From NCBI GenBank assembly GCA_913062735.1, contig CAJXWI010000093.1:1-8230 (forward strand): a stretch of DNA of 8,230 bases, in the 5' to 3' direction. The notes under the pieces were generated by a model. It made no database searches. It saw only the letters and a program-made list of their open reading frames with translations, and was not told the DNA's origin. Positions within the stretch are counted from its first letter, which is position 1. Every line of letters begins with the position of its first letter. Both the position numbers and the translations under genes were made by a program. Origin of the DNA: an uncultured Arcobacter sp. Its GTDB lineage: Bacteria > Campylobacterota > Campylobacteria > Campylobacterales > Arcobacteraceae. This document shows, piece after piece, positions 6,212 to 8,230 of this stretch.

Positions 6212-7001
6212 AATTTAACTCCAGTGTTTGATTGTTTCTTAATACTTCAATTAAGAAGTATTCTATTTTATTAATATTTTCATACAAGCTAAATACATAA
6301 TCATAAGAATCTACATTTTTGTTGTTAACGCGCGTAATAATATCTCCTTTTTTTAAACCCAACTTTTCAAAGATTGAGTTTTGGCTTATATTATTTATTT
6401 TGAAACCTTGAACTTTATTCTTTACTTTAATTTCTTTAATACTTATATTATTCCATACTTTACTTAGGTCTTTAACATAAGTATTTAAATAAGCCCTTGA
6501 TATCTTGACTCCACTTTCACTTTGAATAAGGTTTTCTTTCTTATCTTTTAGTATTGAATATTCAAGTTTAGAAGAGGGCTTAAGTAAAATCACTTTATAT
6601 TTTTTTTCATCTTTTTCAAGAACAATATAATTATTGAAGAGTGTTTCTAAAGTATAAGATTTAAACTTTTGACCAACACTAAGTAAGGATGATTTATTGG
6701 TATTTTTATCTTCTAGTATTACTAAACCTGAATTTTCATTTTCATTTTCAATAAAAATTGCTTTTACACGTATTTGCTCTATTGAAAAATATTCTTTTTC
6801 AAGTATTTCTACTTTTTTCATCTCTTTGTTTTTATTAAAAAAGATATTGTATCTGCTATATGTTATTTGATTATTCGTTTTAGAAGCAAGCTTTACACCA
6901 CTTTTAGGAAGAAATGTAAATAAGATGGCATTGAGAGTGTATGCCAATAAAAGAATATATAAATACGGTAAAAGAGATTTTATCTTATAATTGATATTCA
7001 T
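6198..7001 (-). CDS. gspC: Type II secretion inner-membrane protein GspC with C-terminal PDZ domain
   Basis: GspC links the inner-membrane platform to GspD and takes part in substrate recognition. The 267-residue protein has the expected layout: a short cytoplasmic N-terminus, one membrane helix (about 12-31, YLYILLLAYTLNAILFTFL), a periplasmic homology-region-like beta domain (about 70-142, with LVILEDKNTNKSSLLSVGQ) and a C-terminal PDZ domain. The PDZ domain (about 197-262) contains GFKINNISQNSIFEKLGLKK and GDIITRVNNKNV, a clear carboxylate-loop and GLxxGD pattern. An AAAGG ribosome site at 7014-7010 lies 8 bases before the ATG. The start overlaps the preceding gene by 17 bp and the end overlaps gspD by 14 bp. 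The position next to gspD supports the call. Sequence outside the PDZ domain is divergent, so assignment rests on architecture and context. Confidence 0.88.
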   Translation of the reverse strand: MNINYKIKSLLPYLYILLLAYTLNAILFTFLPKSGVKLASKTNNQITYSRYNIFFNKNKEMKKVEILEKEYFSIEQIRVKAIFIENENENSGLVILEDKNTNKSSLLSVGQKFKSYTLETLFNNYIVLEKDEKKYKVILLKPSSKLEYSILKDKKENLIQSESGVKISRAYLNTYVKDLSKVWNNISIKEIKVKNKVQGFKINNISQNSIFEKLGLKKGDIITRVNNKNVDSYDYVFSLYENINKIEYFLIEVLRNNQTLELNYEIN

Positions 7002-7509
7002 AAGAGTAACCTTTCTTTTCTTTTTTCATTTTTCGTAAAATATTTTTGTATTTCACTCTCATTAAGTTACTCTCGCTTAGCTTTAATTTTAAACGCCAAG
7101 AAGACAATGAAAATCTACCTATTAGTTTTCCAAAGTTTCCATTGGCACTTATATTTAGAGTTAAAGGAGTAAATAAGGAATAAGAAAAATATGCATTTTT
7201 TATTTTAGAAGGCAAGATTGGAACAAATCCTTCTTTTATACTAATAGAATTAATTGCAAGCGTATTGTATATAAGATAAAAATTAAAATCGATTTCTTTA
7301 ATCTTTGATAAAGGTACTTTGTTGAAATCTACAGCAGCAGAGAAAAGCGTTAAAGAAAAGAAAGATTCTTCTATCTTTTCTTTTGAAAGAATAATATTGT
7401 GATGTTTCAATTCTTTTTCAAAAAAATAATATAGGTTTTCTTTTGGTAAGGTAAGAACTATTATTAAAAGAAAAAATAAAATATAGGAGAACAGTTTAAG
7501 GAGCTTCAT
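6985..7509 (-). CDS. GspN-like type II secretion protein
   Basis: This is a 174-residue membrane-anchored protein with one N-terminal hydrophobic segment (about 5-23, LKLFSYILFFLLIIVLTL). The remaining extracytoplasmic part is rich in alternating hydrophobic/polar beta strands (SLTLFSAAVDFNKVPLSKIK, then LTLNISANGNFGKLIGRFSL). This pattern, with repeated short strands around Ser/Asn and a 'xNGxxGxLxGxxxL' stretch near 126-141, resembles GspN, a poorly understood T2SS component with an AsmA-like beta fold. It is shorter than the usual ~250 residues. The ATG overlaps the preceding stop as TAATG, and the 3' end overlaps gspC. The name rests on architecture, context and a weak pattern; it is not a confident family match. 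Confidence 0.6.
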   Translation of the reverse strand: MKLLKLFSYILFFLLIIVLTLPKENLYYFFEKELKHHNIILSKEKIEESFFSLTLFSAAVDFNKVPLSKIKEIDFNFYLIYNTLAINSISIKEGFVPILPSKIKNAYFSYSLFTPLTLNISANGNFGKLIGRFSLSSWRLKLKLSESNLMRVKYKNILRKMKKEKKGYSYEYQL

Positions 7510-7898
7510 TAGTTTAACCTTATTTCTGCAAAAACAACATCTTGAGTAATTTCAAGTTTTAAAAATAAAAAGTTTGCATTGAGAAGTTTATTCAAAAAAG
7601 CAGAAAGTTTTTTCTCATTTTTTGATTCCATTTTTATTTTAATTGAATCTACTAATTCCGTTTTTGTAATTTTCTCACTTGTCAAGCTCCTAAGTAAGGC
7701 ATTGATATCTCTTTTTATTTTATTTTTGTTTAACCACACATTTTTTATAAGGGAGTACTCATTGGCCGTTTTTGAAAAGGAATTTAGAGAAGCAAAAGAT
7801 TTTTTTACTTCATTTTTATTAAGTTCAAGCGTAAAAAAACTTACAAAAGTAATTACAGTAAATAAGAGTAAAAGGTATAAAGGATTTATTTTATTCAT
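7509..7898 (-). CDS. GspM-like small inner-membrane protein of the type II secretion system
   Basis: This 129-residue protein has a membrane helix close to the N-terminus (about 6-25, PLYLLLLFTVITFVSFFTLE). A helical stretch with mixed charge follows (about 27-70), and a small C-terminal alpha/beta segment ends in two likely strands (FLFLKLEITQDVVFAEIRL). That is the layout of GspM (short cytoplasmic tail, one helix, coiled coil, ferredoxin-like domain), though it is shorter than the usual ~160 residues. Its ATG overlaps the stop of the preceding GspL-like gene as ATGA. I assign it from topology and position, as primary sequence similarity is too low to see by eye. A PilO-like protein would have the same shape. 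Confidence 0.58.
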   Translation of the reverse strand: MNKINPLYLLLLFTVITFVSFFTLELNKNEVKKSFASLNSFSKTANEYSLIKNVWLNKNKIKRDINALLRSLTSEKITKTELVDSIKIKMESKNEKKLSAFLNKLLNANFLFLKLEITQDVVFAEIRLN

Positions 7899-8230
7899 AG
7901 GAACAACTCTATTTCTAGAGTGTCTTTAATAAAATATGCTTTTTTAATAGAATACTTCTTTTCTATATATTGTTTGAACTTATTTTTATTTGCATTTTTA
8001 ACACGAACAATAAGACTTTGACTTTTTACATTTATTTTTTCAAAAAGAACATTTTTTTCTATTTTTTTATAAGAAAGAAGATATTTTATTTGCTCTCGTA
8101 TTTTGATATTATTTTCTATTTCTTTATCATAATTACTTATAATCGAGTTTGTTTGAATCATTGTAGAGGGCAAATTATATCGTTTTTTTATATTTTGCAC
8201 TTCCTTTTTATTTTTAATAATTTCATCGTT
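7895..8230 (-). CDS. Partial GspL/PilN-like protein, C-terminal end
   Basis: The frame is open to the right window edge and the gene clearly starts outside: upstream of an in-frame GTG at 8200 the frame continues NDEIIKNKKE without a stop, so that GTG is not the real start. The visible 111 residues are a charged, likely coiled-coil helix (SIISNYDKEIENNIKIREQI) followed by a small alpha/beta unit with strands SLIVRVKN and TLEIELFL around a helix (NKFKQYIEKKY). This suits the periplasmic end of GspL, whose C-terminal ferredoxin-like domain pairs with GspM, the likely product of the next gene. Nothing of the actin-like cytoplasmic domain is in view, so the call rests on shape and gene order. It overlaps the next ATG by 4 bp. 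Confidence 0.5.
   Translation of the reverse strand, partial: NDEIIKNKKEVQNIKKRYNLPSTMIQTNSIISNYDKEIENNIKIREQIKYLLSYKKIEKNVLFEKINVKSQSLIVRVKNANKNKFKQYIEKKYSIKKAYFIKDTLEIELFL

Noticed and set aside
7895..8200. A complete small gene starting at GTG 8200.
   Set aside because: The same frame is open to the window edge at 8230 with similar Lys/Glu-rich coding sequence, so the GTG is most likely an internal valine.
1..8230. CRISPR arrays, tRNA or rRNA genes, riboswitches, phage defence genes.
   Set aside because: No regularly spaced repeats, cloverleaf-like sequence or relevant protein motif was seen on either strand; coding genes fill the window.

Overview
This is an AT-rich bacterial window in which every supportable gene lies on the minus strand, so transcription runs from position 8230 towards 1. 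It reads as three blocks. (A) About 8230-2520 is part of a type II secretion system (T2SS): a partial GspL-like protein, GspM-like, GspN-like, GspC (PDZ domain), the secretin GspD, the ATPase GspE and the N-terminus of a pseudopilin. (B) About 2520-330 is the 3' end of trpD, then trpC, moaC and a 5' fragment of moeA, joining tryptophan and molybdenum-cofactor biosynthesis. (C) About 330-1 is the start of a secreted coiled-coil protein that looks like the Tol-Pal system protein CpoB/YbgF; it runs off the window edge.

The main observation is that both block boundaries fall inside genes. The 207-residue ORF at 2143-2766 is not one known protein. Its first ~75 residues are a type IV-like pseudopilin with the motif KKKAFTLIEV, and its last ~120 are the C-terminal third of anthranilate phosphoribosyltransferase (TrpD), including the metal-binding GLDE motif. 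At the other end, MoeA stops after ~198 residues of a usual ~400, and the next open frame is a CpoB-like signal peptide with no usable start codon. Block B is therefore a ~2.2 kb piece cut at both ends, with A/T-only low-complexity sequence at both joins.

The order trpD-trpC-moaC-moeA is typical of Alphaproteobacteria, and block C resembles alphaproteobacterial CpoB. The very low G+C of block B recalls SAR11-like lineages (inference). Block A, with Ala rather than Gly before the pilin cleavage site and low-GC GspC/D/E, looks more like Campylobacterota such as Arcobacter relatives (inference). The most economical reading is a chimeric contig (assembly or amplification artefact). A real illegitimate recombination cannot be excluded from the sequence alone.

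Within each block the genes are packed with TAATG, ATGA or 8-17 bp overlaps and there is no intergenic gap, so each block reads as an operon fragment. No promoter, terminator, RNA gene, CRISPR array or insertion sequence is visible. In the T2SS block, GspL/M/C would form the inner-membrane platform linking the GspE motor to the GspD outer-membrane channel. GspF, GspG and the remaining pseudopilins are not in the window. In block B, MoaC and MoeA carry substitutions at conserved positions as well as the MoeA truncation.
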